Notes: generated from the letters alone by a model not told the origin. Shown: positions 8,678 through 17,208, numbered from the stretch's first letter. The stretch is DNA of 64,000 nt from Phytopseudomonas daroniae (GCF_004327285.1 NZ_QJUI01000023.1:1-64000); one strand, 5' to 3'. A program made the numbers and translations.

Positions 8678-9625
8678 ATGGCTCCCGATCACCGCACCCT
8701 GCAGGAAGCCGCCGAGTGGTTCGCGGTGCTGGCCGATCCACCGGTCAGCGACCATCAGCAACAGGCCTGGCGGCAGTGGCTGGCGGCGCGGCCCGAGCAT
8801 GCGGCGGCCTGGCAGCGGGTCGAAGCGATCAGCGGCCAGTTCGCCCGGCTGCCCGGCGATACCCGCCGTCAGGCCGCCGGCCAGGCGCTGCGCAGTACAG
8901 GTCGCAGCCGGCGTCAGGTGCTTGGCCTGTTCGCATTGCTGGGCGCAGCCGGCATGCTGACGGTGGCGGCACAGGGGCGTCCCTGGCGCGCCTGGGTGGC
9001 CAGCGAGCGAACCGGCACCGGCGAGATTCGTGACAGACGCCTGGCCGATGGTACCCATCTGTGGCTGAGCAGCCGTACCGCCCTGGATGTCGATTACAGC
9101 GCGTCGGCACGTCTCCTGCGGCTGTTCCAGGGCGAGGTGCTGATCGACACGGCCCGCGATCCGCGCCCGTTGGTGGTGGATGCCGTGCACGGTCGTTTGC
9201 AAGCACTGGGCACCCGTTTCAGCGTGCGCGAAGGCGATGGCTTCACTCAGCTCAGCGTGTTCGAAGGAGCCGTGCGTATCGAGCCCTTTGGCAGCGCCGT
9301 ACCACGGGTATTGCAGGCGGGAAATCAGGTGCGCTTTGGCCAGCATGGCATCGCGGCCAGCGAGCCGGTGGATCAGGCCCGTGAGGCCTGGAGCCGGGGT
9401 GTGCTGCTGGCCGATAACCGGCGGTTGGGGGATTTCATCGAGGAGCTGGCCGAACATGTACCGGGCTATCTCGCATGCGACCCGCGGGTTGCCGATCTGC
9501 GCCTGGTCGGTGCCTATCCCCTGAGCGATACCGGGCGCATTCTCGACGCCCTGGAGGGCAGCCTGCCGGTTCGCGTCAACCGCCGCTTGCCATGGTGGGT
9601 GACCCTGGAGCCGCTGCAAGGCTGA
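8678..9625 (+). CDS. FecR/FpvR-like anti-sigma transmembrane sensor
   Basis: The inner-membrane partner of the sigma factor: its cytoplasmic N terminus holds or activates sigma, and its periplasmic domain reads the signal from the ligand-loaded receptor. Residues 1-75 are the DUF4880-like cytoplasmic part with the conserved WLAARPEHAAAWQRVE. A single membrane segment lies at about 82-99 (VLGLFALLGAAGMLTVAA). Residues about 110-205 are the FecR domain (GEIRDRRLADGTHLWLSSRTALDVDY..., FQGEVLIDTA..., VHGRLQALGTRFSVR). The last 70 residues match the signalling domain that meets the receptor STN domain (LADNRRLGDFIEELAEH). Length 315 is typical. Confidence 0.93.
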   Translation: MAPDHRTLQEAAEWFAVLADPPVSDHQQQAWRQWLAARPEHAAAWQRVEAISGQFARLPGDTRRQAAGQALRSTGRSRRQVLGLFALLGAAGMLTVAAQGRPWRAWVASERTGTGEIRDRRLADGTHLWLSSRTALDVDYSASARLLRLFQGEVLIDTARDPRPLVVDAVHGRLQALGTRFSVREGDGFTQLSVFEGAVRIEPFGSAVPRVLQAGNQVRFGQHGIAASEPVDQAREAWSRGVLLADNRRLGDFIEELAEHVPGYLACDPRVADLRLVGAYPLSDTGRILDALEGSLPVRVNRRLPWWVTLEPLQG

Positions 9626-9773
9626 AAGCGTGGGCCGTCAGCCGTGTGCCGTGGCGGTCTCGCGGCTTTCGCCAAAAAAATTGCAATCAGTGGTTCCCCT
9701 TTTTCGGTTTCGCTTGGCTTCAGTGCATCCGGCCCTTGCGTGTCATGCGCGGCCCCTGCAATGAGGAATACCC

Positions 9774-12263
9774 ATGTACCCGAGTCTCAGTTTCTCGCCG
9801 ACCTGCCTGCGTCGCTCCATCCGCCTTGCCACGCTGACGCTGGCGGCATTGTCGCCGGTGATCGGCCATGCCCAGGCCGTCGAGGCTGACAGCTACCAGC
9901 AGAGCGCACGTAGCTACCAGATTCCGGCCGGCCCGCTGTCGGCAGCATTGAGTCGTTTCGCGGCGGAGACAGGTGTCTTGCTGTCGGTGGATGCACGCCT
10001 CACCGAAGGCAAGCAGAGCCCTGGTCTGCAGGGCGAGTTCGACATCGACGAGGGGTTTTCCCGATTGCTGCAAGGCAGCGGCCTGCAGGCAGCCGCTGAC
10101 GGCAATGGCGGCTACTCGCTGCAGGCCGCTGGCCAGGACGACGCAGGCTCGCTGGAACTGGAGAGCACCGCTATCCGTGCCTTCGCCCTCGGCAATGCGC
10201 TGGGCAGCATGGACGGTTACAACGCCACCCACAGCAGCGTGGCGAGCAAAACCAGCAAGGAGCTGCTGAAAACCTCGCAGAGCGTGTCGGTGGTCACTCG
10301 CGAGCAGATCGAGAAGCAGGGCGCCGTCAGCGCTGCCGATGCGATGCGCTACACCCCGGGCGTGCTGACCAATCCCTATGGCAATACGCACCGCTACGAT
10401 TACCTGGCGATTCGCGGCATCAACGATGGCGCGGTGGACAACATCATCATCGACGGCCTGAAGTCCATGGGCGATCCCGGCTCCTACAGCAGCCTGCAGA
10501 TCGACCCGTACTTCATCGAGCGTATCGACGTGCTCAAGGGCCCATCCTCGGTACTTTACGGCCGCAGCAATCCGGGAGGTCTGGCCGCCATCAGCACCAA
10601 GCGCCCCGAGTTCAGCCAGGCTGGGCAGGTCGATATCTCCTACGGCAGCAACAACCGCAAGTCGCTGGGTTTCGACGTTACCGGGCCGTTGAACGAGAAC
10701 ATCGCCTACCGCGTCGTCGGGCTGGCCAAGGACGCCGACTCCCAGGCCGATCATGTCACGGAGACCCGCTATGCGCTGATGCCCAGCCTGGCGTTGAACC
10801 TCGGTGAAGACACTTTCATGACCCTCTACGCCTACCTGCAGGACGATCCCAACGGTGGCTACCACGGCAGCCTGCCGGCATCCGGTACCCTGCACAAACG
10901 CAATGGCCAGCGAATCTCGAGCAGTTTCTTCGAGGGCGACCCCGCCGTCGAAGAGTTCACCCGAACCCAGCAGATGCTCGGTTACGAGCTGGAGCATCGT
11001 TTCGACGATACCTGGAGCGCCCGGCAGAACTTCCGCTACCTGGATGCGCGCGTGTCGAACAGCCAGATCTGGGGCTCGGGTTATCTGAGTGACACCAGCA
11101 ACGAGCTGTATCGCGGCTACAGCGGCGGCCAGGAGCGTTTGCACGCCTGGATCGTCGATAACATGCTGCAGGCCGAGTTCGCCACTGGTGCCGCTCAGCA
11201 CACCGTGGTGGTCGGTCTGGATTATCAGTACTCGAAGAACAAGATCGCCGACCAGCGTGACAACTCGATACTGCAGCCGCCAGGTTCGGTCACGCCCATC
11301 GATGTGTTCGATCCTGTCTACGACAACAACGGCCTGACAGCCATCAACCCGGTGACCGATGCCCTGCGTCGGCAGAAGCAGACCGGCTTGTACGTACAGG
11401 ATCTGATCGAGATCGACAGCTGGAACCTGTCCCTCGGCCTGCGCCAGGACTGGTACGATGTTTCCATCGACGATGAAATCAACGGCCAGAACGACAACCA
11501 GGGCGAGAAACTCAGCGGCCATGTCGGCGTGCTCTACGCGTTCGACAACGGTGTGTCGCCTTACGTCAGTTATTCGACCTCGTTCAACCCGACCTCCAAT
11601 TACTCCAGTGGCGCACAGATTCTCGACCCGACCACGGGCGAGCAGTGGGAAGCCGGTATCAAGTTCCAGCCCCAGGGCACCGACGACCTCTACACGCTGT
11701 CGTTCTTCAACCTGGAAATGGAAAACCTGTTCGCCAAGGAAAACAGCCTGGTCACTGACAGCTTCTACAAGGGCGTTGGCGGCATCCAATCCAAGGGCAT
11801 CGAGCTCGAAGCGCGCTTCAAACCCATCGACAACCTGCAACTGATGGCCAGCTACACCTACACGGACGTCTCCTACAGCAAGTCCTACTTCGTCAACGAC
11901 GGTGCGGGTGTAGTGGATGCCAAAGGCAATACGCCACCGCAGACGCCGGAACAGATGGCCACCCTGTGGGCGGACTACAGCTTTACCGAAGGTGCGCTCG
12001 CCGGGCTGACGGTCGGTGCCGGTGCGCGTTATGTAGGGGAGAGCAAGGGCAGCGAACTGAATGACTTCAAGGTGCCGTCCTATACCCTGTTCGACGCCTC
12101 CGTCGGTTATGACCTGACCCAGGTCGGGCTGCGGGGAACCTCGGTGCGGGTCACCGCCAACAACCTCACCGATGAATACTACGTGGCGTCCTGCTATTCG
12201 GCGGTCGCATGCTATCTGGGTGATGAGCGTAGCGTTACAGCGACCCTTACCCAGCGTTTCTAA
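9774..12263 (+). CDS. TonB-dependent siderophore receptor with STN signalling domain
   Basis: Outer-membrane transducer importing a ferric siderophore and signalling its presence to the FecR-like protein. Residues 1-35 are a signal peptide ending GHAQA; about 44-120 form the STN domain (SYQIPAGPLSAALSRFAAET...); the plug follows with QSVSVVTREQIEKQGA, ADAMRYTPGVL and RIDVLKGPSSVLYG; the rest is a 22-strand barrel ending in Phe. Length 829 fits. The plug and barrel resemble hydroxamate receptors such as FoxA, FiuA and FhuE more than pyoverdine receptors, which is a judgement from motif style. AGGAA precedes the ATG. No obvious FecI-type promoter could be placed in the 148-bp gap to fecR. An 851-codon open frame on the opposite strand is a codon-bias shadow. 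Confidence 0.94.
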   Translation: MYPSLSFSPTCLRRSIRLATLTLAALSPVIGHAQAVEADSYQQSARSYQIPAGPLSAALSRFAAETGVLLSVDARLTEGKQSPGLQGEFDIDEGFSRLLQGSGLQAAADGNGGYSLQAAGQDDAGSLELESTAIRAFALGNALGSMDGYNATHSSVASKTSKELLKTSQSVSVVTREQIEKQGAVSAADAMRYTPGVLTNPYGNTHRYDYLAIRGINDGAVDNIIIDGLKSMGDPGSYSSLQIDPYFIERIDVLKGPSSVLYGRSNPGGLAAISTKRPEFSQAGQVDISYGSNNRKSLGFDVTGPLNENIAYRVVGLAKDADSQADHVTETRYALMPSLALNLGEDTFMTLYAYLQDDPNGGYHGSLPASGTLHKRNGQRISSSFFEGDPAVEEFTRTQQMLGYELEHRFDDTWSARQNFRYLDARVSNSQIWGSGYLSDTSNELYRGYSGGQERLHAWIVDNMLQAEFATGAAQHTVVVGLDYQYSKNKIADQRDNSILQPPGSVTPIDVFDPVYDNNGLTAINPVTDALRRQKQTGLYVQDLIEIDSWNLSLGLRQDWYDVSIDDEINGQNDNQGEKLSGHVGVLYAFDNGVSPYVSYSTSFNPTSNYSSGAQILDPTTGEQWEAGIKFQPQGTDDLYTLSFFNLEMENLFAKENSLVTDSFYKGVGGIQSKGIELEARFKPIDNLQLMASYTYTDVSYSKSYFVNDGAGVVDAKGNTPPQTPEQMATLWADYSFTEGALAGLTVGAGARYVGESKGSELNDFKVPSYTLFDASVGYDLTQVGLRGTSVRVTANNLTDEYYVASCYSAVACYLGDERSVTATLTQRF

Positions 12264-12274
12264 GAGCCTGTTCA

Positions 12275-12438
12275 CGATCTTTGTGCACTTGGCAAACAGG
12301 AACCCGTATCCCTATAGATCGGCGGCAATGTGGCGATAGCGGCCTTTCGTAGGGTGGACGACGCTTCACCTACGCGGCCCGACCCGTCCACCGCTCTGCG
12401 ATCGCAATGGTGGATGAAAAGAGCGTCATCCACCCTAC
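12275..12438. repeat. Composite repeat: GTAGGGTGGA copy c plus shared flank
   Basis: 12349-12438 is the palindromic repeat in inverted orientation relative to copies a and b (GTAGGGTGGACGACGCTTC ... GTCATCCACCCTAC). The 75 bases before it, from GCCTGTTCACGATCTTTG through GGCAAACAGGAACCCGTATCC and GATCGGC, recur in inverted orientation at 43978-44044 beside copy d. The repeated unit is therefore larger than the palindrome. It lies between the receptor stop and the AraC stop, two convergent genes. Confidence 0.75.
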
Positions 12439-12469
12439 GGAGTGAGCGTCCGCTTACGCCTTTCTGCAA

Positions 12470-13384
12470 TCAGCCCGCGTTGCGCAATCTGTGCATGTCG
12501 CGCAGCGGTGGTGCACCGAACAGGCGGCTATATTCACGGCTGAACTGCGACGGGCTCTCGTAGCCGACGCGGAAACTGGCCGATGCCGCTTCCAGCCCTT
12601 CGCTGAACATCAGGCGGCGGGCCTCCTGCAAGCGCAATTGCTTCTGGTATTGCAGCGGGCTCAAGGCAGTGACCGACTTGAAGCGGTGGTGCAGGGTCGA
12701 GGCGCTGAGATTGACCTCGCGGGCCAGTTCTTCGATGCGCAGCGGTTTATCGTAATGCCGGTTGATCCACTCGATGGCGCGGGCGATACGGTGGCCCTGG
12801 CTGTCGGCCATGACTAGTTCGCGTAAACGCTGACCCTGCGGGCTGCGCAGCAGGCGATAGAAAATCTCGCGCAGCGCCAGGGGCGCCAGCATGGCGGCAT
12901 CGCGCGGTGTGTCGAGCAGGCGCAGCAGGCGAATCACCGCGTCGAGCATCGATGGATCCAGGCGGTCGACGAACAGTGCCCGGTTAGGGCCGGGGTCTGG
13001 CAGGCCGATAGGGCCGGCTTCGGCGAGCAGGTCGCTGATCAGCGCAGGGTCGATGTCCAGCTTCAGGCTCAGGTACGGCAGCTCGGGTGTCGCCTCGATC
13101 ACCTGACCGGTGACCGGCAAGGTAACCGATGCCACCAGGTAATTCAGCGGGTCGTAGAAGTACTGTTCCGTACCCAGGCGAACCTCCTTGCGACCCTGGG
13201 CGATGATGCACAGGCAGGGCCGGTAAAGCGCCGGCATCGGCAGGCTGGGCGCTGTCGTATAGGAGAGGCCCAACCCCTCGATGAGGGTGTCGTGCATGCC
13301 CTCCGAGGGCGTTTTACGTTTGATCAAGTTGGCGAGTTCGATTTGCCGGGCGGCCAGTTCATCAAGCTGATCGGGTTGCATCAT
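12470..13384 (-). CDS. AraC family transcriptional regulator
   Basis: A 304-residue regulator. The N-terminal 190 residues match the AraC-type effector domain seen in many pseudomonads (GLSYTTAPSLPMPALYRPCLCIIAQGRKEVRLG, then a beta-sandwich); the C-terminal 100 residues hold two helix-turn-helix units, the first as LRIEELAREVNLSASTLHHRFKSVT and the second as EAASASFRVGYESPSQFSREYSRLFG. Two adjacent ATG codons are possible; AGGAGTG precedes them. It is divergent from the SDR operon across 276 bp that contain a long direct repeat, so it most likely controls that operon. The effector is unknown. Confidence 0.92.
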   Translation of the reverse strand: MMQPDQLDELAARQIELANLIKRKTPSEGMHDTLIEGLGLSYTTAPSLPMPALYRPCLCIIAQGRKEVRLGTEQYFYDPLNYLVASVTLPVTGQVIEATPELPYLSLKLDIDPALISDLLAEAGPIGLPDPGPNRALFVDRLDPSMLDAVIRLLRLLDTPRDAAMLAPLALREIFYRLLRSPQGQRLRELVMADSQGHRIARAIEWINRHYDKPLRIEELAREVNLSASTLHHRFKSVTALSPLQYQKQLRLQEARRLMFSEGLEAASASFRVGYESPSQFSREYSRLFGAPPLRDMHRLRNAG

Positions 13385-13464
13385 GGGGGCACTCCTGAGT
13401 CTCGGCGCAGACTATCCGGGATTTGCCCAAACGTCCTGCGCGCCAGGCGTAGTCCGCAGGAATG

Positions 13465-13578
13465 GGCAAGCATCTGAGAGTAATAGGCAATTTTATATCT
13501 GTACGCCAGCATGCATGGGAGTGACGAGGTAGCACTCGCAAGCAGTTGCGCAGAATCAGGCAAGAATGCTCCAGTAAT
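13465..13578. promoter_or_regulatory. Direct repeat GGCAAG-N8-AGTAAT, putative AraC operator pair
   Basis: Two identically spaced copies of GGCAAG-N8-AGTAAT lie at 13465-13484 and 13559-13578, 94 bp apart, on the same strand between the divergent AraC and SDR genes. AraC proteins typically bind asymmetric direct half-sites of about this length. The 94-bp spacing is near nine helical turns, which would suit a DNA loop. Binding is inferred only from position and repetition. Confidence 0.55.
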
Positions 13579-13660
13579 CGACTAACGGAAAATTGGCCTG
13601 CCCCCCTAATCTCTGGAGCTATCGCGGCGCAGTCAGCCGCACTTACCAGAGGATCGCGTC

Positions 13661-14398
13661 ATGTCCAATATCCAAGAAAAAGTCGTACTGATCACTGGCG
13701 CCAGCAGCGGTATCGGCGAAGGCTGCGCCCGTTTGCTGGCAGAGAAGGGCGCTCGAGTCGTGCTCGGCGCCCGCCGTGTCGAGCGTCTGCAGCAGTTGGT
13801 CGAAGAAATCGGCGCGACTGGTGGCAAGGCCATCGCCCGCCAGCTGGATGTCACCGATGCCGCCGATGTTCAGGCTTTCGTGGACGCCGCGCTTGCCGAA
13901 TATGGCCGCGTCGACGTGCTGATCAACAACGCCGGAGTGATGCCACTGTCGATGCTCGAAGCCCTCAAGCTCGACGAGTGGAACCGCATGATCGACGTCA
14001 ATATCCGCGGTGTGCTGCATGGCATTGCCGCTGCCTTGCCGGTGATGCAGGGGCAGCGTAGCGGGCAGATCATCAATGTGGCTTCCATCGGCGCCTATCG
14101 CGTATCGCCGACGGCAGCGGTGTATTGCGCCACCAAGTATGCGGTGCGGGCGATCAGCGATGGCCTGCGTCAGGAAGTGGGCGGCGATATCCGCGTCACC
14201 CTGGTCTCGCCGGGTGTGGTCGAGTCCGAACTGGCCGAGAGCATTTCCGATGAAGCCACCCGTGAAGTCATGCGTGAGTTCCGCAAGGTCGCCATCGGCC
14301 CCGATGCCATCGCCCGAGCCGTGGCCTACGCCATCGAGCAACCGGCAGATGTCGACGTCAGCGAGCTGGTGGTTCGTCCCACCGCAAGCATTCACTGA
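13661..14398 (+). CDS. Short-chain dehydrogenase/reductase
   Basis: A cytoplasmic NAD(P)-dependent oxidoreductase of 245 residues, classical SDR type. Visible are the cofactor loop TGASSGIG (12-19), the NNAG motif in DVLINNAGVMPLS, the catalytic Ser in INVASIGAYR and the YxxxK pair in YCATKYAVRAIS. The ARR after VVLGA suggests NADP preference, which is an inference. It resembles YdfG/serine-3-dehydrogenase-like SDRs, but the substrate cannot be told. A GAGGATCG site precedes the ATG. It heads an operon with a CMD-like protein (17-bp gap) and an ABM monooxygenase-like protein. Confidence 0.9.
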   Translation: MSNIQEKVVLITGASSGIGEGCARLLAEKGARVVLGARRVERLQQLVEEIGATGGKAIARQLDVTDAADVQAFVDAALAEYGRVDVLINNAGVMPLSMLEALKLDEWNRMIDVNIRGVLHGIAAALPVMQGQRSGQIINVASIGAYRVSPTAAVYCATKYAVRAISDGLRQEVGGDIRVTLVSPGVVESELAESISDEATREVMREFRKVAIGPDAIARAVAYAIEQPADVDVSELVVRPTASIH

Positions 14399-14415
14399 GC
14401 CTGGGAGAAACCATC

Positions 14416-14859
14416 ATGAATAATCCATGGTTCGGCATGCCGGTACTGTTATTGGCCATCGCCTCTGCCGAGGCAACCCAGGATGAACGTCGGGCACGGG
14501 GCGAGAAGGTCATCGAGACGCTTGTCGGTACTGGCGGTCAGCCGGTGCTACAGGCGATGCACGAGGACTTTCCGTTTCTCGCCGGTGCCATTACCGATTA
14601 CGCGTTGGGTGATGTGTGGGCGCGCGAGGTGCTCGATCACCGTACCCGACAGCTCGCCACCGTCGCGGCCTTCGCGGCTCAGGGCAACCTGGCGCAACTG
14701 AAGATTCACGCCGGTTATGCCCTGCGGCTGGGCGTCACTCCCGATGAGCTCAAGGAAATGATCTACCTGACCACCGTGACGGCTGGGTTTCCGCGTGCCA
14801 TCGATGCGGCGCAAGCTCTGCGCGAGGTGCTCGCCAGCGCCGACGCTTCGCCATCCTGA
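14416..14859 (+). CDS. Carboxymuconolactone decarboxylase-like protein, probably exported
   Basis: A 147-residue protein of the CMD/AhpD fold: the core DVWAREVLDHRTRQLATVAAFAAQGNLAQLKIHAGYALRLGVTPDELKEMI is diagnostic. The CxxC pair that gives AhpD its peroxidase activity is absent, as in the CMD proper. The first 20 residues (MPVLLLAIASAEA) look like a short signal peptide with an A-x-A cleavage site, which would place the protein in the periplasm. That is unusual for the fold but known for some paralogues. GGGAGAAA is a good ribosome site. Its neighbours (an SDR and an ABM protein) suggest small quinone-like or cyclic substrates. Confidence 0.85.
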   Translation: MNNPWFGMPVLLLAIASAEATQDERRARGEKVIETLVGTGGQPVLQAMHEDFPFLAGAITDYALGDVWAREVLDHRTRQLATVAAFAAQGNLAQLKIHAGYALRLGVTPDELKEMIYLTTVTAGFPRAIDAAQALREVLASADASPS

Positions 14860-14879
14860 TTCATCCCCCGAGGGGAAAC

Positions 14880-15155
14880 ATGCTCATGCAGACCCACATC
14901 ACCGTTCTTGATGCTCCACCTGGCCGCTGCGAAGAATTGGGCGGCTACCTGCGCGATCTGCTGGAGCCGGTACGTGGCCTTGAAGGCTGCGTGGCATTCG
15001 AGTTGCACCGGGATCGGCAGCGCTGGCAACTGCTCGGCAGTTGGCGGTCGAACGCCGATCTGGATCGCTACTTCCATGCGCCATTACTGCAGGAGGTGCT
15101 GGACAGCGCCTGGCGTAGCGGGGCGATCCAGCATCTGGAGAGCCGCGCCGCCTGA
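14880..15155 (+). CDS. ABM-domain protein (antibiotic biosynthesis monooxygenase family)
   Basis: A 91-residue ferredoxin-like protein of the dimeric alpha/beta barrel family. The pattern ITVLDAPPGRCEELGGYLRDLLEPVRGLEGCVAFELHRDRQRWQLLGSWRSNADLDRYFH is typical, with the L-E-G-C-V-x-F-E-L strand and the W-x-S-x-x-D-L motif. Members include YgiN-like quinol monooxygenases that act without a cofactor. Two starts are possible, ATG 14880 and ATG 14886; AGGGGAAAC sits before the first. It is the last gene of the SDR operon, and a strong shared terminator follows 7 bp after the stop. Confidence 0.85.
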   Translation: MLMQTHITVLDAPPGRCEELGGYLRDLLEPVRGLEGCVAFELHRDRQRWQLLGSWRSNADLDRYFHAPLLQEVLDSAWRSGAIQHLESRAA

Positions 15156-15161
15156 ACCCAT

Positions 15162-15199
15162 AACGACAACGCCCCGGCATAATCCGGGGCGTTGTCGTT
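15162..15199. terminator. Bidirectional Rho-independent terminator
   Basis: A perfect 16-bp stem (AACGACAACGCCCCGG with CCGGGGCGTTGTCGTT) with a 6-base loop between the convergent ABM gene and ohr. The outer A/T pairs supply only short T-tracts on either strand, yet the stem is strong and well placed for both genes. Confidence 0.85.
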
Positions 15200-15222
15200 C
15201 GAGCATACGCTTAGCGCGAGGA

Positions 15223-15651
15223 TCACTCGACCAGGGTCAGAGTCACGTCGATATTGCCTTGAGTGGCGTTCGAGTAAGGGCAAACGATATGCGCCTTGTC
15301 GATCAGCGCCTGGGCTTCTTCACGATCCAGACCTGGCAGGGTGATCTTCAATTCCACTTCGATGGCGAAACCGGTGGGCACTGCGCCGATGCCGACGATG
15401 CCTTCGATCCAGCTGTCCGGGGAGACCTTGTGCTTGTCACGGGCGCCAACGAACTTGATCGCCCCAAGGAAGCAGGCCGAATAACCGGCGGCGAACAGTT
15501 GCTCCGGGTTGGTGCCCAGGCCGCCAGCACCGCCGAGTTCTTTCGGAGTGGTGAGCGCGACATCGAGCACGCCGTCGGAGGAAATGGCACGGCCTTCACG
15601 ACCGCCAGTGGCTTCAGCGTAAGCGCGGTAGGCAACGGTTTCGATAGACAT
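15223..15651 (-). CDS. ohr: Organic hydroperoxide resistance protein Ohr
   Basis: A cytoplasmic thiol peroxidase that reduces organic and fatty-acid hydroperoxides with lipoyl-protein electron donors. At 142 residues it is family length. The two catalytic cysteines are C60 in [13 protein letters not shown] and C124 in [15 protein letters not shown], with the conserved [11 protein letters not shown] before the first. It begins [20 protein letters not shown], which fixes the start. The MarR-type gene ohrR lies 211 bp upstream on the same strand, and the gap contains TTGYGCGC-type inverted motifs likely to be its operators, so expression should be peroxide-induced. Confidence 0.97.
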   Translation of the reverse strand: MSIETVAYRAYAEATGGREGRAISSDGVLDVALTTPKELGGAGGLGTNPEQLFAAGYSACFLGAIKFVGARDKHKVSPDSWIEGIVGIGAVPTGFAIEVELKITLPGLDREEAQALIDKAHIVCPYSNATQGNIDVTLTLVE

Positions 15652-15680
15652 GATAAGAGTCCTCAGTTTGGGTATGTGTA

Positions 15681-15751
15681 TTGTGCATTAAAATTTAGCG
15701 CACAAGTTAGTTGCTGATTCGGACTCTAGTCCTGATTTAGTTTGCGCGCAA
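15681..15751 (-). promoter_or_regulatory. Putative OhrR operator region of ohr
   Basis: On the minus strand the ohr upstream region contains TTGCGCGCAAACTAAAT (starting at 15751) and TTGTGCGCTAAATTTTAAT (starting at 15705), two related motifs. The second also forms TTGTGC...GCACAA, an inverted repeat over 25 bases. A perfect GGACTCTAGTCC palindrome lies between (15721-15732). OhrR repressors bind AT-rich inverted repeats overlapping the ohr promoter; these are the best candidates here, unproven. Confidence 0.5.
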
Positions 15752-15862
15752 GGTATTTTTAGAATTTTATCGAGTGTGGTTCAGGAGCCCGAACAGGCAA
15801 GCCGGTAGGCGAGGCTGATCGTAGACCTGCTGCTGGGCGTACGCGGACGCGAGCCGCAGGTG

Positions 15863-16312
15863 TCAGAGGCTTTCATGGAGCTGCTTGCGCAGTGCGATGA
15901 GTTCGGCGGTCAGGCTGGCCAGGCGCTTGGCCGTTTGCGCGCTGGCATTGATGATGCAACCGGGAATCCGTCGGGCCTCGGCGTGCAGGGCACGGCCCTT
16001 GTCGGTGAGCTGCAGATGCACGACGCGCTCGTCGGTACTGCTACGGGTTCGACTGAGCAGGCCCTCGGCTTCCAGACGCTTGAGCAGTGGCGTGAGTGAA
16101 CCCGGATCGGTCAGCAGCCGGGCACTGATCTCGCCTACGGTGATGCCGTCGCGTTCCCACAGCACCAGCATGGCCAGGTACTGCGGATAGGTCAGCCCGA
16201 GCTTCTTGAGCAGCGGCTTGTAGACCTTGGTCATCATCAGCGAGGTGGAATGCAGGGCAAAGCACACCTGATTGTCGAGGAGCAGATCGGCGCAGGTGTC
16301 GTCGGTGGTCAT
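15863..16312 (-). CDS. ohrR: Organic-peroxide sensing repressor OhrR (MarR family)
   Basis: A dimeric winged-helix repressor released from DNA when its reactive cysteine is oxidised by organic hydroperoxides. The 149-residue protein has [37 protein letters not shown], where C17 is the conserved sensing cysteine, followed by the recognition region [26 protein letters not shown] and wing [16 protein letters not shown]. Further cysteines at C7 and in RIPGCIIN could act as resolving partners. I placed the start at 16312 ([10 protein letters not shown]); an upstream ATG adds a 12-residue leader. It precedes ohr on the same strand. A mobile repeat starts 90 bp upstream of it. Confidence 0.94.
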   Translation of the reverse strand: MTTDDTCADLLLDNQVCFALHSTSLMMTKVYKPLLKKLGLTYPQYLAMLVLWERDGITVGEISARLLTDPGSLTPLLKRLEAEGLLSRTRSSTDERVVHLQLTDKGRALHAEARRIPGCIINASAQTAKRLASLTAELIALRKQLHESL

Positions 16313-16401
16313 GAAGGCTCCGGAATCGGGGGCAGGTGGATAGCGCAATTTATCGTGGCATCCGTGCCGATACCAGCGGATGCCTGCAAATCCGGAGTGA
16401 T

Positions 16402-16670
16402 TAGGGTCTGTTGCCGTTTCAACGCGAGCCGCGTTGCTGCGAGAAATCTCGCCAGGCTAGGCGGAGGACGCAGGGAATGGTTGTTCCCTTGCCAAGTCCT
16501 CCAACAACGCATGGCGAGATTTCCCGCGCAACCCAAAGGGCCGGGCCTGTTTTGCCGCGATGCTGCGTTTCTCGCCGGCTCATTTAGCCAGCTAAACTTC
16601 GCGGCTCGTGCCTTGCCTCGCGGCAAAACGGGCTCCGGCGCGGCCGTGCGTGAAACGGCAACAGACCCTA
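16402..16670. mobile_element. MITE-like element, full copy 2 (inverted relative to copy 1)
   Basis: TAGGGTCTGTTGCCGTTTC at the left and GAAACGGCAACAGACCCTA at the right, 269 bases with outer TA. Read in reverse, it matches copy 1 (3766-4033) nearly base for base through both internal hairpins. The terminal repeats here are TTGCCGTTTC in place of TTGATGTTTC/TTGACGTTTC, and both ends changed together. It lies in the 503-bp gap between ohrR and the lipoprotein gene, transcribed apart from each other; the remaining ~145 bases hold no recognised feature. Confidence 0.87.
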
Positions 16671-16815
16671 GCTCAACTATCGGTAGCTGATCGTGACCTG
16701 GCGCAGGTGAACCGACGGCTAGCAGGCATACAATGCAGCGCCGCTGATCGCCCTCCTGCAAAGCAGCAGGCGAGATGACGAGCAGTCCTGATCGGATTCC
16801 ACGGGAGTGAAACGC

Positions 16816-17208
16816 ATGAAAACCTTGATGGTCGCACTTGTCGCTGCGCTGATGCTGGCCGGTTGCAGCAGTCAAAGGACGCCGCCTGCGCCGCAGGTTC
16901 CCGTCGCTGGCAAGATCAACCCAGCGCGGTTTCTGGTGACGCCCGCCCAGGCCGATATCGAGGCGGCCAAGACCAGCCTGTTCACGGCGATCGATCCGCG
17001 CGGCATCAGCTTCGATTCATTGTTCGGTACTGCCGCCAGTGCGGCCGGCGATGATCTCGCCGTATGTGGTTTTGCCAGCCGCGACGAGCAGGAGGGAGCG
17101 CTGTATTTCGCTTACTACAATGGCGAACTGCTGCTCTGGGACGAAACCGCGCCGCATGGCACCAGCACCGAAAACCAGTTTCTGGCGATGATCTGTTCCT
17201 ACCGCTAA
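16816..17208 (+). CDS. Small lipoprotein of unknown function
   Basis: The protein has a type II signal peptide, MKTLMVALVAALMLAGCSSQ, with lipobox LAGC and acylated C17; Ser at +2 predicts outer-membrane sorting. The mature part starts with a Pro-rich stretch (TPPAPQVPVAGKINPARF) and then a compact domain ending in NQFLAMICSYR. Two further cysteines (VCGFASRDE and MICSYR) could form a disulfide in the periplasm. I chose ATG 16816 over GTG 16807 because GGGAG lies eight bases before the ATG and overlaps too closely with the GTG. I do not recognise the domain. Confidence 0.8.
   Translation: MKTLMVALVAALMLAGCSSQRTPPAPQVPVAGKINPARFLVTPAQADIEAAKTSLFTAIDPRGISFDSLFGTAASAAGDDLAVCGFASRDEQEGALYFAYYNGELLLWDETAPHGTSTENQFLAMICSYR

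Noticed and set aside
9720-12275. 851-codon open frame opposite the siderophore receptor
   Set aside because: It mirrors the receptor gene in the GC-rich complementary frame, has no recognisable domain and no ribosome site; the receptor is certain.
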